Below, piece after piece: positions 45,801 through 58,834 of a stretch of DNA of 64,000 nucleotides. The notes under the pieces are model-generated. The model did no database searches, was not told the origin of the DNA, and worked only from the letters and a program-made list of their open reading frames with translations. A program made the position numbers and the translations under genes. Numbering within the stretch: the stretch's first letter is position 1; every line of letters starts with the position of its first letter. Source of the DNA: Bombyx mori (lineage: Eukaryota > Arthropoda > Insecta > Lepidoptera > Bombycidae); contig NC_085121.1 in NCBI RefSeq assembly GCF_030269925.1, forward strand, positions 11,921,501-11,985,500, given 5' to 3'.

Positions 45801-48042
45801 TAGATTGCCAGCTAGACCTATGCACGAACCGAATTTTGAATTTATTTGTATATTTTTGCATTAAGCGAGTCTTGTTTTGCAAGCCTCATCCATACGTCTA
45901 TATAAGCAACTCTAAGAGGTGACAAGCGTCAGGTTCACGGATTCACTGATTTCTCTCTAAATTATATGTATGTAGAGATTGCTTAGCATGCATAGTACGA
46001 GTCTCGGTATGTCAATGCCAAGCCGGCGGTCAATCGGTCACATGATGATATAACTGCTGACCCTGCTGTGGTCATGTGCTGACACAGAAACAGTATTTAG
46101 ATGACCTTCGACATTGCGCTGTATGTGTGGCATTTAAAGTAAAGCCGCCTACCAAAATTGTGATCGCAATGATGTAACGCTTATTGTTACGTTGATATGA
46201 ATCATAATTTCGCACGTTTATATTGTGTTCGAATGTTTGAGGTCACTTTTGCTAAAGATTGTGAAATTGTTATTTGACGTTTACAATGATTTCGTCAATG
46301 TTGTTTTTACAAATCGTTTCACAGATGCTGGCTGAAAGTTTCACTTATAAATGTTTTGGGTATAATGTCAAAATACGTTCGTGATTCCTCGTCGAACTTG
46401 TCCAGCATCGAAGAAGAGTTCGACGAGCCAATTAACCCACAAAAAACACGGCCCATTGACTTTCGCCGCGTCTTCTCAGTGGGTCGCGATTCCGATCCTG
46501 TGGTAGATTCTTCCAAGCACTGCTCTTGCTAGGGCTAGTGTTAGCAAATTCTCTCAGGCTGAGCCCGTGAGCTTACCTACCCGTCAGCGTGAAGCTGGTA
46601 TAGCCAATAGCCCGTTAGGATACCAGCGACTTGGTAGGAAAAAAAGGAAGATCGCGATCATTTAAGAATTTAAGCGAAAGAGTTCCATTGCTGAACATAA
46701 CCTCTTTTAAGTTCGTGACGATCGATCCCAGCAAGAACCTCGAATCATAGACGGCATTAAAACAAATTGTAAAACAGTGTGCTTAGTGCGAGTTTCTTAA
46801 AGTTCTCGATAGCGTAAAAGTTAGACCAATTTTGTATGCAGTTGGAACAGCACCCCTAGCGGCAAACGTACGCAAACGATCCCATTCCATACAAATATGA
46901 GTTACCTTTTACGCTGTCGAGAACGTTAAGAAACTCGCACTAAGCACACTGCACAACGTTTTATTGCAGGCGGCATGGACAAAGATTCGTGGTGCTTAAA
47001 CAGCGACGGTACAGTGAGAAGCGACAACGTTGAGTTATACCACTTAGCTCCGGCGCCAAGAGAATCTCCTACCGACGAACTTCTAGTCTCTACTGAATCT
47101 CCCACTCATACAGAAAACGAAAAGATAGAGAATGAGAAGAAGGATGTTAGTGCGGCAGCGGTAATGCCGCTGGAGGGCGACACGATTGGTGTCGCTTACG
47201 ACCACGTCGAATTAAATTTCTTCTTGAACGGCAAGAATATGGAGATACCTGTAAGGAATATCAAAGGAACGGTATATCCAGCTTTGTACGGTAAACAAAA
47301 AAATGTTTTGTTTTTTAAATTCTAAGATAAATTAGAATTAAAAGTACCTGATAACAAAGACCAGAGACTAGAGAAGATTAAACAAAATATATTTGAATCA
47401 AGTGCAAAGTGTTGTTGGTGAACACAGGATCTTACGAGCGAACTGTTAAGTGGTAACTGGATCCTAGATAGAACGACTTGAATCCTGCCAAAACTATCTT
47501 TAATCTATTGAAGACATATGCATTTTAGGATAATGAGCTCCTACGATATGACACGACAGAAATGATTTGGTATATATTTGTTGGCCAGCAATAGTAGGAA
47601 TCGCCACGCTGCTTATTTCCATCGCGAAACAGTAATGCGTTTCGGTTTGAAACATGGAACAACTCTTAAACTATACAGCTAAGACTTAGGCATGTCTAAA
47701 TGTGAAAGGCGGTTACATTCCGGGAATAATTTACAACAACCGCCTAAGCAATAAAATAAAAACTACCAGCTATCTTCGCCTTAGATAGTGTGCTAACAAA
47801 ACATGAACTGTCTGAAGTATGCCTAGTTTAGGAGGAAATTCGTATAAAAATCTGTTTATATTAATTAAAAACTTTGTTTTTCGTTTCGGCATCATTAGAC
47901 ATTTGCTTTTAGAATACTTGTTTAATGATTCATTCTCATTCCAGTTGATGACGGCGCGATATTGGACATTATCTTGGACAATTTCCTGTATCCGCCACCG
48001 TCGGGCTTCGAAAAGATAATGGTCGAGCAGTCGCTACTCTAA
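42845..48042 (+). CDS. SPRYD7: SPRY domain-containing protein 7 homologue, 230 residues, four exons
   Basis: Exons 42845-42947, 43260-43430, 46970-47290 and 47945-48042 join with continuous phase (each junction in phase 1). The product starts MFCCLKSCMNGF, similar to the Cys-rich N-terminus of vertebrate SPRYD7, followed by VQLDTLHMGNEMVIIKGGQR and the SPRY core (AYFEVKLQQGGVWAVGL; YDHVELNFFLNGKNM; GTVYPALYVDDGAILD) and a conserved end PPSGFEKIMVEQSLL. SPRY domains are beta-sandwich protein-binding modules; the family's exact role is not known. Residues about 118-155 are an acidic/polar insertion (rich in Glu, Lys, Ser, Thr) absent from vertebrate SPRYD7, which has 196 residues. Intron 2 is 3.5 kb and filled with transposons; a MITE ends 18 bp before exon 3. 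Confidence 0.94.
43727..45165. mobile_element. Foldback-type element with long inverted arms, right arm split by a LINE
   Basis: The left arm (43727 to about 43960) and the right arm (about 44415-44762 plus 45133-45165) are inverted copies, both ending in AAAGGACAATGCCCAAAAGT at the outer edge. Without the nested LINE fragment (about 44763-45132) the element is about 1.07 kb. The centre is AT-rich with no protein I recognise. It lies in SPRYD7 intron 2. Confidence 0.75.
44763..45132 (+). mobile_element. LINE 3' end (AEVHGRR family) inside the foldback element
   Basis: Longest plus-strand copy of this family here, from a short GAATTTAGA-type minisatellite through GTGTTTCCCGAGCGCTATGA to poly(A). 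ACATAA-like bases at both edges suggest the target duplication. Confidence 0.7.
46376..46645 (+). mobile_element. Degenerate jockey-like LINE 3' end
   Basis: Blocks AGTGGGTCGCGATTCCGATC, GCACTGCTCTTGCTAGGGC and GGTAGGAAAAAA remain; it lies in SPRYD7 intron 2. Confidence 0.55.
46775..46951. mobile_element. 177-bp MITE ending just before SPRYD7 exon 3
   Basis: The two halves form an inverted repeat of about 45 bp with outer ends CAGTGTGCTTAGTGCGAGTT. Only 18 bp separate its right end from the first base of exon 3. No clear target duplication is visible. Confidence 0.75.
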
Positions 48043-49844
48043 CAGAGTGACGATAATGGGCAACGCTGTGCTTAACTTTCGTATTGACTGTCTAGTGTGT
48101 TAAAATATTTATTGAATTCCTTCGATGCGGACTGCGTACTGATTTCATCTTCGTACCTGGTTGAAGTTATTAAGCTATCGACTGTCATGTCTATGTCATG
48201 CACGGCCACCGTCAGAGCTTAACTATGAAAGCTTCTGACGCAAGACTACGCGGGAGCAGTGTCTATATAAATTCCTAACAATATGAGTTTTCAAATGAAC
48301 AAAATGGTTTTTCTAATTTTTCTCTTTGCTCTGTAGAGAAAGCAAAGATAGCAAATACGTATCATAGTATATTGGCATGGTACCTAATTATGGCAAGATC
48401 AGTGAAACAAAGTTTCTCTCACTCTCACATCTAAACTCACCAATTTGTATGGCAACTTGACAACATACAACTTGACAACTTGCCTCAGTAAAGGAGTCTG
48501 CAGCAAGATTGTGTGACCTTTATAGATACAGCGTCCTGAAGTTAGGTGCCATTGGATCGAATGCAGAGTGTGCGTAAAGAAATAGCACGATCCCATTGCC
48601 ATCGGTTATAAAATCGTGCCGTCCGTATGTACTATTAGATTGTATGAAAATCTCTACAAAAAACTAGTTGAGGTAACAATAATTTTGTTTTCATAAACAA
48701 TTTGATATTTTCCCTGAATTTTTTTTTAAATAGTCCTATTTAGATTTAATTGAAAAAGTGGATCATGTACGAATTTAACACTAGCGCATAATAGCGTCTT
48801 CCTCAGATATTAAAAAAACGAATTACAATTACTCTATTTTGGCAGAGATTATCAATAGACGCGTTTTATAAAATTTAATAAATATTTAGCAAGCAGAATA
48901 GGTAGGTATATCGAATACTAGTGTGTATCGCAGCTCTATTCGTTGTATTGAAATAAATAATTATCTATGATCGTACATTAAAATGAATTCAGGTCTTAGT
49001 TATTGTCCCCGTGCGATGCAAAAAAACGGGGTTTTATTTTACATATTCTAACTCCAGTTATCGTCGAAATGAGATATTTGTTTTGATAAGTCTTAAGATT
49101 TTGAATAGATAAAGTTTCATTAAAAAGCGAACTCATAGGTATTTTGTTTGTCTACGCCATATTTTAGTCTTAAATATCATAAATAATCTGAAACATTTTT
49201 ATATGTAATAACCAATGCTGTTAACACATTTTTTTCGACGATTTTATGGCGTGGTAATGATACCTATAAGTCAGCTGTTATCACAAAAATTTGACCATAG
49301 AGTAAAAAAATTTGTGTGCAAAGATCATTTTTATTTAACCTGCTCTATTAAACACATATATTTGTAGTGTGAACTATCAATGTACAGTACCGTTTGTATA
49401 TCGTTTAGTACCGTTTCTATAAAGGGTGTAGAAGCCGCTTCTTTCCTTCTGTGTACATTACTGATAGATTATCTATAAATGTAGAAATTTAAAACACTGT
49501 TTTCGAGTAGCATTTTGTTCTGCAATAATACGTTCTGATTTATTTCCGTTTTCGTGTATCGTTATTTACATTATGTGCTGTAAGATTTTTAGCACGCCTC
49601 TATTCCTATTCGATGTAGATAAAGGGACCTTTCAATGTAATCTTCGCCAAATTAAAGGTTTTCGATTGATTGAAAAATTTGAACTCGTATCAAGAATCGA
49701 TGACAATACTTTGGCCTAATATTTTGACCAAGATCATCGTGATAAATGTGGATATTGATATTGAATATTGTTGAATTTTGAGGCTTGAACTTCAAATCTC
49801 CTGCCAAAGAGATTGACAACGCGCGCCAATACCGTGAATTTTTT

Positions 49845-50740
49845 TCTAATTTTTTTCCTACCTGTGCTGATAGCCTTGAGAGGCTATATCAGCGTTACCG
49901 AACGAGTAGGTGAGCTCACGGGGCTCAAACCTGGCGACGTTGCTAACACTGACCCTAGCAAGAGCAGTGCTCCGCAGAATCTACCACCGCATCGGAAGCG
50001 CGACCCACTGAGAAGATCCGGCGGGAAACTCAGTGGGTTGTGTCTGTGGGCTAGTTCACTCCCCAAGCCCTTCGTCGCAAGCGACAGGTTCGACGTGAAC
50101 GATGATCGGTGCTTGAGGTACCTAAAAGCACCGTTAGTGGATCAGGAGGATCAGAAATGACGTGTTTTGGGCGACGTCGACTGTTTACCATTCGGTCTGC
50201 AGAATCGGGAATGTAGTTACCGGCGGCTACGATGAGAGGGCTCCCGTATCGTGCCGCTTTCGCGAAATGGCGCACTGATGACGACTGCATATAATTATTG
50301 ATGGACTCTAGGTTCAGGTCCTCGTGTAGGCCGATGTTCTTGCCAAATCACGGGGCTCCGACTGCTATCCTGCAAAAACAGGATTGAATGATTTGAAAGA
50401 GTTTCAAGTTAGTGCGGGCCGCGTGAGCGAATACTACACTTGCATAGGTCATGACCGGACGTATGCGAGTTTTGTAGAATGTCACCTTATTTCGAAGGGA
50501 CAATTTCACTTGCAAATCATCGGATAGAGGCGTTCTAATATGAAGGCGGCACGGTCGCATACCGTTTTAATGTGGGGTCGAAATGTCATCCCTCTCTTAA
50601 GGGTGACGACTAGATATTTGACCTTCGAGGCTTATGGGCTAGCCAAAGAGAGTGATGAGGCTAATGGCGGAGGTGTTAACGCGCCCTTTTGAAGAGCACG
50701 GCTGTGCTTTTCGTGTGTCACTAGCGCTACGTGTCATCGC
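49845..50740 (-). mobile_element. Longest jockey-like LINE fragment (reverse-transcriptase C-terminal region)
   Basis: Minus-strand frames include SLRNKVTFYKTRIRPVMTYA, HFAKAARYGSPLIVAAGNYI and [20 protein letters not shown], typical of the C-terminal part of jockey-type reverse transcriptases, broken by stops. It ends in the 3' UTR and poly(A). This copy identifies the shorter fragments of the family. Confidence 0.8.
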
Positions 50741-51117
50741 AATAATAATATGTACAACGTTCTAAAATAACCATCAGCGATGGGCATTAATGTACATAGT
50801 TTTTCTTTAAAAACTTTTAAAATCTTAGTACTATTAATTTAATTCATAATACCATGAAAGTGTTTTTTTAAGAGTTTTATTTATGAGTTGGAAAGTACAA
50901 ATCGCCTCACAATGATTCGTCGCAACGTCAATCTTTCAAACCTCGAATTCGAAACAATGAGATTGAAATTGTTCTACAATCGAATAAATATGCATCCTTA
51001 TTTTTATCGACAGCAAGGACGAAATTATTTTGTACTGATAGAAAACTAATGGGAGTTGTAATTTTCATTTGTTCATTTACAGATTATTTTTACTATTATG
51101 TATTATTATATTATATA

Positions 51118-51270
51118 TCCTACCTAATCGCTGGTAGCATATGGAGTTATTCCAGCTACGGTTGAACAGGTAGGTGAGCTGACGGGCTCAACTTGAGAGA
51201 ATTTCTAACACTAATTCTACAAAGAGCTGTGCTTCATTGAATTCACCACCGGATCGGAATCGCACAGATT
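51118..51270 (-). mobile_element. Degenerate jockey-like LINE 3' UTR
   Basis: TCCTACCTAATCGCTGGTAG to CCACCGGATCGGAATCGCAC. Confidence 0.5.
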
Positions 51271-51312
51271 ATCATTGGTATGCATTTCATTCGGCTTTTA
51301 AATGTTAAAACT

Positions 51313-51576
51313 TTACTGGTGGTAGGACCTCTTGTGAAGGTACCACCACCACCCTGCCTATTTCTGCCGTGAAGCAGTAACGCGTTTCGGTTTGAAGGGC
51401 GGGGCACCCGTTGTAACTATACTGCGACCTTAGAACTTATATCACAAGGTACTTAGGTGGCGCATTTACGTTGTAGATGTCTATGGGCTCCAGTAACCAC
51501 TTAACACCAGGTGGGCTGTGAGCTCGTCCACCTTCCATCTATCGTCACCGTCGTTCATCTAAGCAATAAAAAAAAA
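51313..51576 (+). mobile_element. Bm1 SINE 3' half
   Basis: ACTGGTGGTAGGACCTCTTG to poly(A), with a small insertion before CATCTAAGCAATA. Confidence 0.8.
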
Positions 51577-52255
51577 GAAGAGATCTGGCATGACGAGCAG
51601 GAATTTTGCATGACAATAAGTTTATTTAACAAAAAACAACAATGTTATAATAACATAATTTTATTTAAACTTTCACTTTAAGACTTGCGTGACCCGAATA
51701 TCTTCGTGAAACAGAACCCACTTGCCCCGAAAAGTTTCAATTTAAATTTTATGCCCATTTAGATTTTAAATATTTATTTCAAATACCGCTTTGTTCGAAA
51801 TCAATTTTTGTGTTTTTATGAGACGTTATCACGATCTCTATCGTCATCACTTAATAAGTTTATCGGTTGTAGGTAATTGTATTTGTGTGCTAATTGCTGC
51901 TGTTTAATGTGTGACATAATCATTCCTTAATCGGTGTAAGTAATTATAATTAACATAAAATAATGATCTCTTAACTATGTATAACGATAATAAAGTTGAT
52001 GTACCTAAATTTAAATTTAGTATGTAATAAATATAATCACAGACTAATGGAGATCCTAAACTTGACAACAAAAAAGACAATTTATAAGGCAAGAAGCGTT
52101 TCCATATAAATAACTGAAAGTCTTTAGGTATCTTGTAAATCGAATGTATTATTAAAATATAAGCGCTTGTGTAAATGTCATAATGTTATTTATGAAATAA
52201 ATGTTTTGACAATGTTTATTGTCATTTTTTTTTTAGTATAGAGTAGCAGATATCG

Positions 52256-52695
52256 AAGTCGTCGTCCGGTGCATACGTATCTAGCGATGCACTGGTGTTC
52301 GAATCCCGCAGGCGGGTACCAATTTTTCTAAAGAAATATGTATCTAATAAATGTTCATGATCGACTTCCACGGTGAAGGAATAACATCGTGTAATAAAAA
52401 TCAAACCCGCAAAATTATAATTTGCGTAATAATTACTGGTGGTAGGACCTCATGTGAGTCCGCACGGGTAGGTACCACCACCCCTCCTATTTCTGCCGTG
52501 AAGCAATATTGCGTTTCGGCCTGAAGGGTGGGCCAGCCGTTGTAACTATCCTTGAGACATTAGAACATATCTCGAGGTGGGTGGCGCATTTACGTTGGGC
52601 TATGGCATTGGTCTATGGGCTTCAGTAACCACTTAACACCAGGTGGTCTGTGAGCTCGTCCACACATCTAAGCAATAAAAAAAAGAAAAAAAAAA
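52256..52695 (+). mobile_element. Near full-length Bm1 SINE
   Basis: tRNA-like head lacking the GTGGCCTAAAGGATAAG part, then complete body and poly(A). Confidence 0.85.
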
Positions 52696-53329
52696 TAATA
52701 GGTATGAATAGATTGACATTGATTTCTAAAATTGTACGAGAACTTTAATTTCGTTTGTTTTTTATACTGTAATGTTGATATATTCACGAAAAAAAAGCAT
52801 TATAAAGCTAAAACACTAATTTAAAATTATTCTACTAATTTTAAAATAATCATTAATTTAAAATTTATAAACCTTCTTTTATCATTTATTTTTCTAATCG
52901 GAGTAACCGGAGTCCATAGACAAAACTACATAATATATGAAAGCCACCGCTCACCATAAGAAATGATGCTATAGTGCGGCGAATAAGCTCCTTAATCCTG
53001 GAAGTATGATTGCTTGACAGAATATGTAGTATGGTAACATCCCCTACTCATGAAACAGTTAGGGGAAACTAGGCAGGTAATGAGCTCATGCTAAAATTGG
53101 ATGCGCAGCGCAAGCGGTTCGAGGTACTTCGAAGTATTCCATAACTGGTGGGGCAGTGAAATGTGGTAATGTAACCTGGATCAAAAGTGTATAAACTTAT
53201 GAGTCTTCTATAATCTGTTTTCACCTGAGCGAAGGGTTTCTCGGGGGCGATTTGTGTTGCGAAAGCACGCATTTCACAGTACTAGTGGTGGAAATTCGAC
53301 ATTAATCAATTGAAATTTTATGTTTATAC

Positions 53330-53570
53330 AGGTTCTATTGTCTACCAAGAACCACTGCGTTCATCCACAGTGCGCTTCTAGATATCTTTTTTGCCACGCG
53401 ATGGCGACTTTGGAATAAGTTCCCCTCTACGGTGTTTCCCGAGCGCTTTGACAAGTCCTTCTTCAAAGAGGCTTGTGGAGAGTACTTAACGGTAGGCAGC
53501 GGCTTGGCTCTGCCCCTGGCCTTCAGGTGGGCTGTATGCTCGTCTGCCTACAAGAGCAATAACAAAAAAA
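53330..53570 (+). mobile_element. LINE 3' end (AEVHGRR family)
   Basis: GTGTTTCCCGAGCGCTTTGA through CTACAAGAGCAATAAC; about 40 bp deleted in the last coding block. Confidence 0.7.
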
Positions 53571-54716
53571 ATTGCTTTATTGGAATTATACATTAGACAT
53601 TGCGCCAATATAACGAAGTAATAAAAAACGGAATACTTTTTCAGTTCTGTTTTTTTGTGTTACTTTTGTTACGCTATACCGGGGGTTTTTATGGATTCCA
53701 GGAAGGCAATGTAATAAACGTACAAGTTGTACGACACAAAATGAGTTAAAGAGAGAAATTAATGTTACCGTACAGGAAAAATGTTCGCAAAAGTATTTCT
53801 GTGAACTAATTTGTGTTTAAAGGTAATTAATTGCTTCTGTATGCCCACGTGAAATAAAATATTTAATTGAGTTTGTTAATTTGACGAATTGAATTCTTAG
53901 TAATTATTTTTTGAGGTAAACATTTCATCACGTTTTTATGTATTAGAAAAGTTTTTGAAGAATAGTCGAATTCGATATTAGGTTAGCCCAACTGCAACCC
54001 TAAAAACTATGCTTGATATAATGTTGTTTTAACATACAATAACCTAATTATTATTGTGTATATCGCAGTGTTTCAATCTGAAAAGCGTAGGGTAGGATCG
54101 ATTTGCTCGGACGTTGTCGAAGGACTATTACCTTTGTAAAAAATGCACAGGAATATCGTAGTAATGAAGGGGATATTTGGCGACCCGTGCCGAAGGCTCC
54201 GTTTTCCGCCACACTGTAATAAACTGTTTTCACCATAATATGATGACAGGCTTTATTTCTGAAATTGAGAACAACATTTATTCTGTTCTTTAGAAATGCA
54301 AAGGTATGTTTTTATATGAAAAACCGACGACATGTTGAACTTCACTTTGGCAATAAACATCTCACTTTCCCTAATATATATCGGTTAGACACATGACCTG
54401 TCCTTCCATATTGGGTAAGCGGAGCGCTTACTGTTACTGTAGCCTAGTCTGCCGCGATCCCAACCTCAGAAGTAGGAATCAATAAATATTCATCTAATGA
54501 AGCAATGTCTTTAAGAAGATGTACACAAACACGAGAACTCGCTAGAAGACATTCAGACCCACCTTAATTGGATGACCAGGTTAATTGCATTGTATGTACC
54601 GATAAGCTTACGGTCTATTTGATGTTACGCGATAACCGGAGTGAATGATATATCAACTTTAATGCCACCACTTGCCTAGGGACGTGATGTCAAATTTCCA
54701 GCTATATTCCATATAA

Positions 54717-55137
54717 AGTCGTCGTGGCCTAAAGGATAAGACGTCCGGTGCATTCGTATCTAGCGATGCACCGGTATTCGAATCCCGCAGGCGGGTACCA
54801 ATCTTAACAAATGTTCACGATTTACTTCCACGGTGAAGGAATAACATCCTGTAATTAAAAAACAAACCCGCAAAATTATAATTTACGTAATTACTGGTGG
54901 TAGAACCTCTTGTGAGTCTGCGCGGGTAGGTACCACCGCCCAGCCTATTTCTGCTGTGAAGCAGTAATGCGTTTCGGTTTGAAGGGTAGGGCAGCCGTTG
55001 TAACTATACTGAGATCTTAGAACTTATATCTCAAGGGGGGTGGCGCATTTACGCTGTAAATGTCTATGGGCTCCAGTAACCACTTAACACCAGGTAGGCT
55101 GTGAGCTCGTTCATCCATCTAAGCAATAAAATAAAAA
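54717..55137 (+). mobile_element. Full-length Bm1 SINE
   Basis: Head GTCGTCGTGGCCTAAAGGAT with intact tRNA-like A- and B-box blocks (CACCGGTATTCGAATCCC) to the CTAAGCAATAAAATAAAA tail. The most complete plus-strand copy. Confidence 0.88.
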
Positions 55138-55626
55138 CGTAAATAGTGCATTCTTGCTTCAAAAGCATAAAGTAAAGTGTAGCACACAATGTTTGGTTAT
55201 AAGAGGCGACGCTGCAAACGTCCGTATCGTGTAGCGTATTTTCCGAGTTTGTCGTAACATTAAAAACGATCTACACGCAAACCGAACGTTAAGAAAAGCA
55301 ATCCAGATAATTTTTCTACTTTAATAACACGTAGTAATGCGTGCACAAGTAAAAACCGTCTAATAAAGCCGACGGCGAGCGAGCGGTATTGTGTTTTTGG
55401 CAGCCGACGCCATGTTCACGGGCCCGTTTATTACGCCAATCCGTTATAGTGACGCGAACAATGAAAACCGTAGTGACGAATGTGGCGGACACCCGGAAAA
55501 TTGGAAAAGCTACGCGGTCAGTTGCAGCCAGTTAGGGTTGCTAGATACGGATCAATTCTTGTTCATGAGCAGAATCCTTGACGATATCAATATTTTTGCG
55601 CACAGGTTTCTAGTAATTAGAATGAG

Positions 55627-55677
55627 ACAGAGAGAGAGAGAGGGAGAGAGAGAGAGAGAAAGATAGAGAAAGATAGA
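55627..55677 (+). repeat. GA-rich microsatellite
   Basis: AGAGAG-type run next to the 3' end of a minus-strand LINE, probably grown from its tail. Confidence 0.7.
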
Positions 55678-55679
55678 AT

Positions 55680-55855
55680 ATCACTTTATTGCACACCAAA
55701 GCACGATTAACATTAAAAAACAGTCAACAAGCAGATACATTTGTACAATAGGCGGTCTTATCACTAAAAACGATCTCATCCAGACAACCGTTTAATTTAC
55801 AGGATTTCTGGAAAAGATAAAGATATAGCAGGTATGTTGCGGTGTACTATTGAAA
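55680..55855 (-). mobile_element. LINE 3' end, second copy of the GCGATAAGACCGCC family
   Basis: Reverse-strand copy of the element at 541-742, with the same adjacent dinucleotide tail (GA on the plus strand at 55627-55677). Confidence 0.6.
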
Positions 55856-56157
55856 ACACAATATTTTAGAGAAATATATATACATACAATACAATATTGA
55901 ATTAGTTTTGGAAATTGAATATCTTATCACTGTTTTCGTAATTTGTTACTTAGGACATATTTGAACTTACTTAATTGCTTCTAAATCTTACTTAAATAAC
56001 CATAAAACCCATCTTACTTTACCAGAAATTTTATTACAACTGGCAGCCCTGCTACCGTGGTCTATTTTATGGATTTATTTAACTAAGCTGACCGAATACG
56101 TGACTTCATCCATATAGTAAAAAAATTAAGGGAAAATCGCATTTTATATATTTAATT

Positions 56158-56407
56158 TTACTGGTTGTAGGACCTCTTGTGAGTCCGCGCGGGTGGGTAC
56201 CACCGCCCTGCCTATTTCTGCCGTGAAGCAGTAATGCGTTTCGGTTTGAAGGGTGGGGCAGCCGTTGTAACTATACTGAGATCTCACAACTTATATCTCA
56301 AGGTGGGTGGCGCATTTACGTTGTGGATGTCTATGGGCTCCAGTAACCACTTAACACCAGGTGGGCTGTGAGCTCGTCCACCCATCAAAGCAATAAAAAA
56401 AAAAAAA
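56158..56407 (+). mobile_element. Bm1 SINE 3' half
   Basis: ACTGGTTGTAGGACCTCTTG to CAAAGCAATA-poly(A). Confidence 0.8.
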
Positions 56408-56894
56408 TACATTTCTTTATTTTAGTTCTTAGGATACCTACATCAATAAACTGATTTCATTCGTCGAGGTTTTTATTATAAACTTTTTAAATAAAATAAA
56501 ATTTCACACCGAAAGCGAGTCTTGAACGAGGAAATCCAATTGGAAATCGCGAATTTTGAAATCGGCCAAAATCAGGATCGGTCTTGTGTTAGAGTTGCCG
56601 ACTGTACGCATTTGTTCAGAAGTTCAGAACCGTGCCTCTGGCTACGAAGAGGGTTAATTGCGTGTAGGGCAAAATAGTGAAGTATCCGAGCGAAACATTT
56701 TATGTTGTGCAATCAAATTGTTTCACCCTACCGACCGTGGGATCTCGCGAAGAAACGCTTTTACTGCGAATTAGTATTGCAACAATTCCGTTTACTGCTT
56801 GCTCCCTGTGTCGTTTTATGCTCTGCGTGTTGTTCATTTGTTAACTCATGTTTTAATTAAAATAGAATTGGCGCCTTAAATTCGACTTTCGACT

Positions 56895-57115
56895 TACTCG
56901 GTGCTGCAGTACTTAGCGCCGAGGGTCGTGGGTTCGATTTCCATATCGGGCAAAACATTTGTGTGATGAATAGGTTAGTTTGCTCTTTACCTGAGTGTTT
57001 ATTATTTATACATGTATATAAACGTATATAAGTATGTATGTCAGTCTCTGACACCCATAAGACAAAGTATCCTAATTTGCGGTTGGATGAACATGCGTGA
57101 TTGTACCCAGAAGAC
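56895..57115 (+). repeat. Widespread lepidopteran SINE-like repeat
   Basis: Contains GTCGTGGGTTCGATTTCCAT, a B-box-like block, and TGTGTGATGAATAGG; I recall this layout from many moth and butterfly sequences. Confidence 0.5.
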
Positions 57116-58434
57116 TTCCCAGAGACAGAGAACTTAAACAAGACCGAATTCCCTCAGTTGTAACTTCAACTTATTTTCCTATCCACTGAATTTCTAGCCC
57201 GAATAGTTACTGATGTTAGGATCTGTTGTATTGTAGGAGTATGGGCTGGTTCTACCATCCTGTCTTATCATATCATATCTATATCATATCCTGTCTATAT
57301 TATTGTAGACGAGTAAATATGTGTTCTCGTACAACATTTTTAATAGTGGGCAGTCTTCGGGTAGTTGTGGAGCTTGTTTGCAATTATAAGAAAAAGAATT
57401 TGGGCCCGCGGTCTCGCAGTCAGGGACCAGTCCCACATACACCGCGCGCCCCCTAGGCGCGGGAACCTAGTAAAAAAAGGTGTATTTTTACAGACAAACC
57501 TACTGCTATTTACCCTCAACTTTATTACTTTTTTTACTTATCAACTATTACACACAGTTAAAATTATAACGCATTAAAAGAAACACCATTTACACTAACC
57601 TCGAAAGTTTTGAAAGGACTAAACCTAAAAATACGAGATATTTTTACACGGATCATAAAGCGCTGTTTGTTTGTTTATAAAAACAAATCGTAAGGATCCG
57701 AGCTCTGTAGGGTTTTCAGCTTATTTCACTGTACATTGCACAATTACGTTACGGCTGTTTGTTACTTTGAGATTTTTAAGAATTTTTATCTCGATGCTTC
57801 CCAACAGGGAAGCGCCATTATGTCTATTTAACTGAACACTTTTCATTCCATTTCACGCTATAAATCTAAATATTCTCCGAGAATGCACTTAGCGGAGTTC
57901 GTTTCTTGACAGCATATTCAATTTAAATGTCTTTACAATTTGTCCGGTGTTCTGTGAAATATTTTGATTTGCGTTAGCATTTGACAGCGGAGTTTTTGGA
58001 TTGTTCGTATTCGTGTTTAGATTGAAATCAAATAAAACTACTTTATGCATAATTTCGGAACCCCATTCTGCAAAAATCGTTTGTATACATTGTCCTGAGC
58101 AGTATTAGCAGAGTCCCTTAGACAACAATTTTGAAATTAATTATATAATATTTAAAAAAGTAGCATTATCATAAAATTAGTACGTTAGAATCAAAATAGT
58201 TCGGAACGACCAATTTTCGGTATGTTAAAAAATTACTTATGTAATACTTTTATTTTTTCGACCTTACGTTTAATATCGATTTATAAAAACTGGTTAGGCG
58301 ACCAAGAATAGAAATTCGAATTTAAACACTAAAACCACAAAATTTAGAGTCATTTTGTGTATCTTGTTAGATGAGAACAAGAGAAATTATTATAGATTTA
58401 CTTTTAATATTTTGTCTTGTCAATGTTGAAGAAA

Positions 58435-58820
58435 ACAAACCTGATCCGGTGGACCGAATGCTAAACATTCGACGTCGCCTTAAACACGTCATTATAGATC
58501 TGACGCCTTCAGCTCTAACACTAGGAGCAGGCTTAGCGACCCCGGTAACCGTACTCGTTGAACTCGACAAAGAGTTGACGTGCAACCTAACCCATGAATC
58601 AGCTCGCTGAGTTTCTCGCCGGATCTTCTCAGCGGGTCACGATTTTGATCCGGTAGTAAATTCATTCGCGAAGCAGCTGCTCTTGAGCTGTTGGGTCTCC
58701 TTCGGAGGCGCTCAGGCAGCTGTTAGCAAATCCCACCCCTCTTGGCTGACCCTTTGCTCGCCCACCTGTCCTGGTGAAACTGGAAAGGCCTCCGGGCCAC
58801 CAGTAATCCTTCAATCATAA
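58435..58820 (+). mobile_element. Jockey-like LINE 3' end, subfamily 2
   Basis: Plus-strand codons DPVDRMLNIRRRLKHVI identify the C-terminus; the 3' part matches 17360-17590 and ends CAATCATAAAAAAA. Confidence 0.7.
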
Positions 58821-58834
58821 AAAAATTATTATAG

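Noticed and set aside
54718..54790. tRNA gene in the head of Bm1
   Set aside because: The A- and B-box-like blocks belong to the SINE's tRNA-derived promoter; the acceptor stem does not form.
55391..55666. 91-residue plus-strand frame starting near a GC-richer block
   Set aside because: It ends in a GA microsatellite and shows no similarity or splice continuation. A first exon cannot be excluded.
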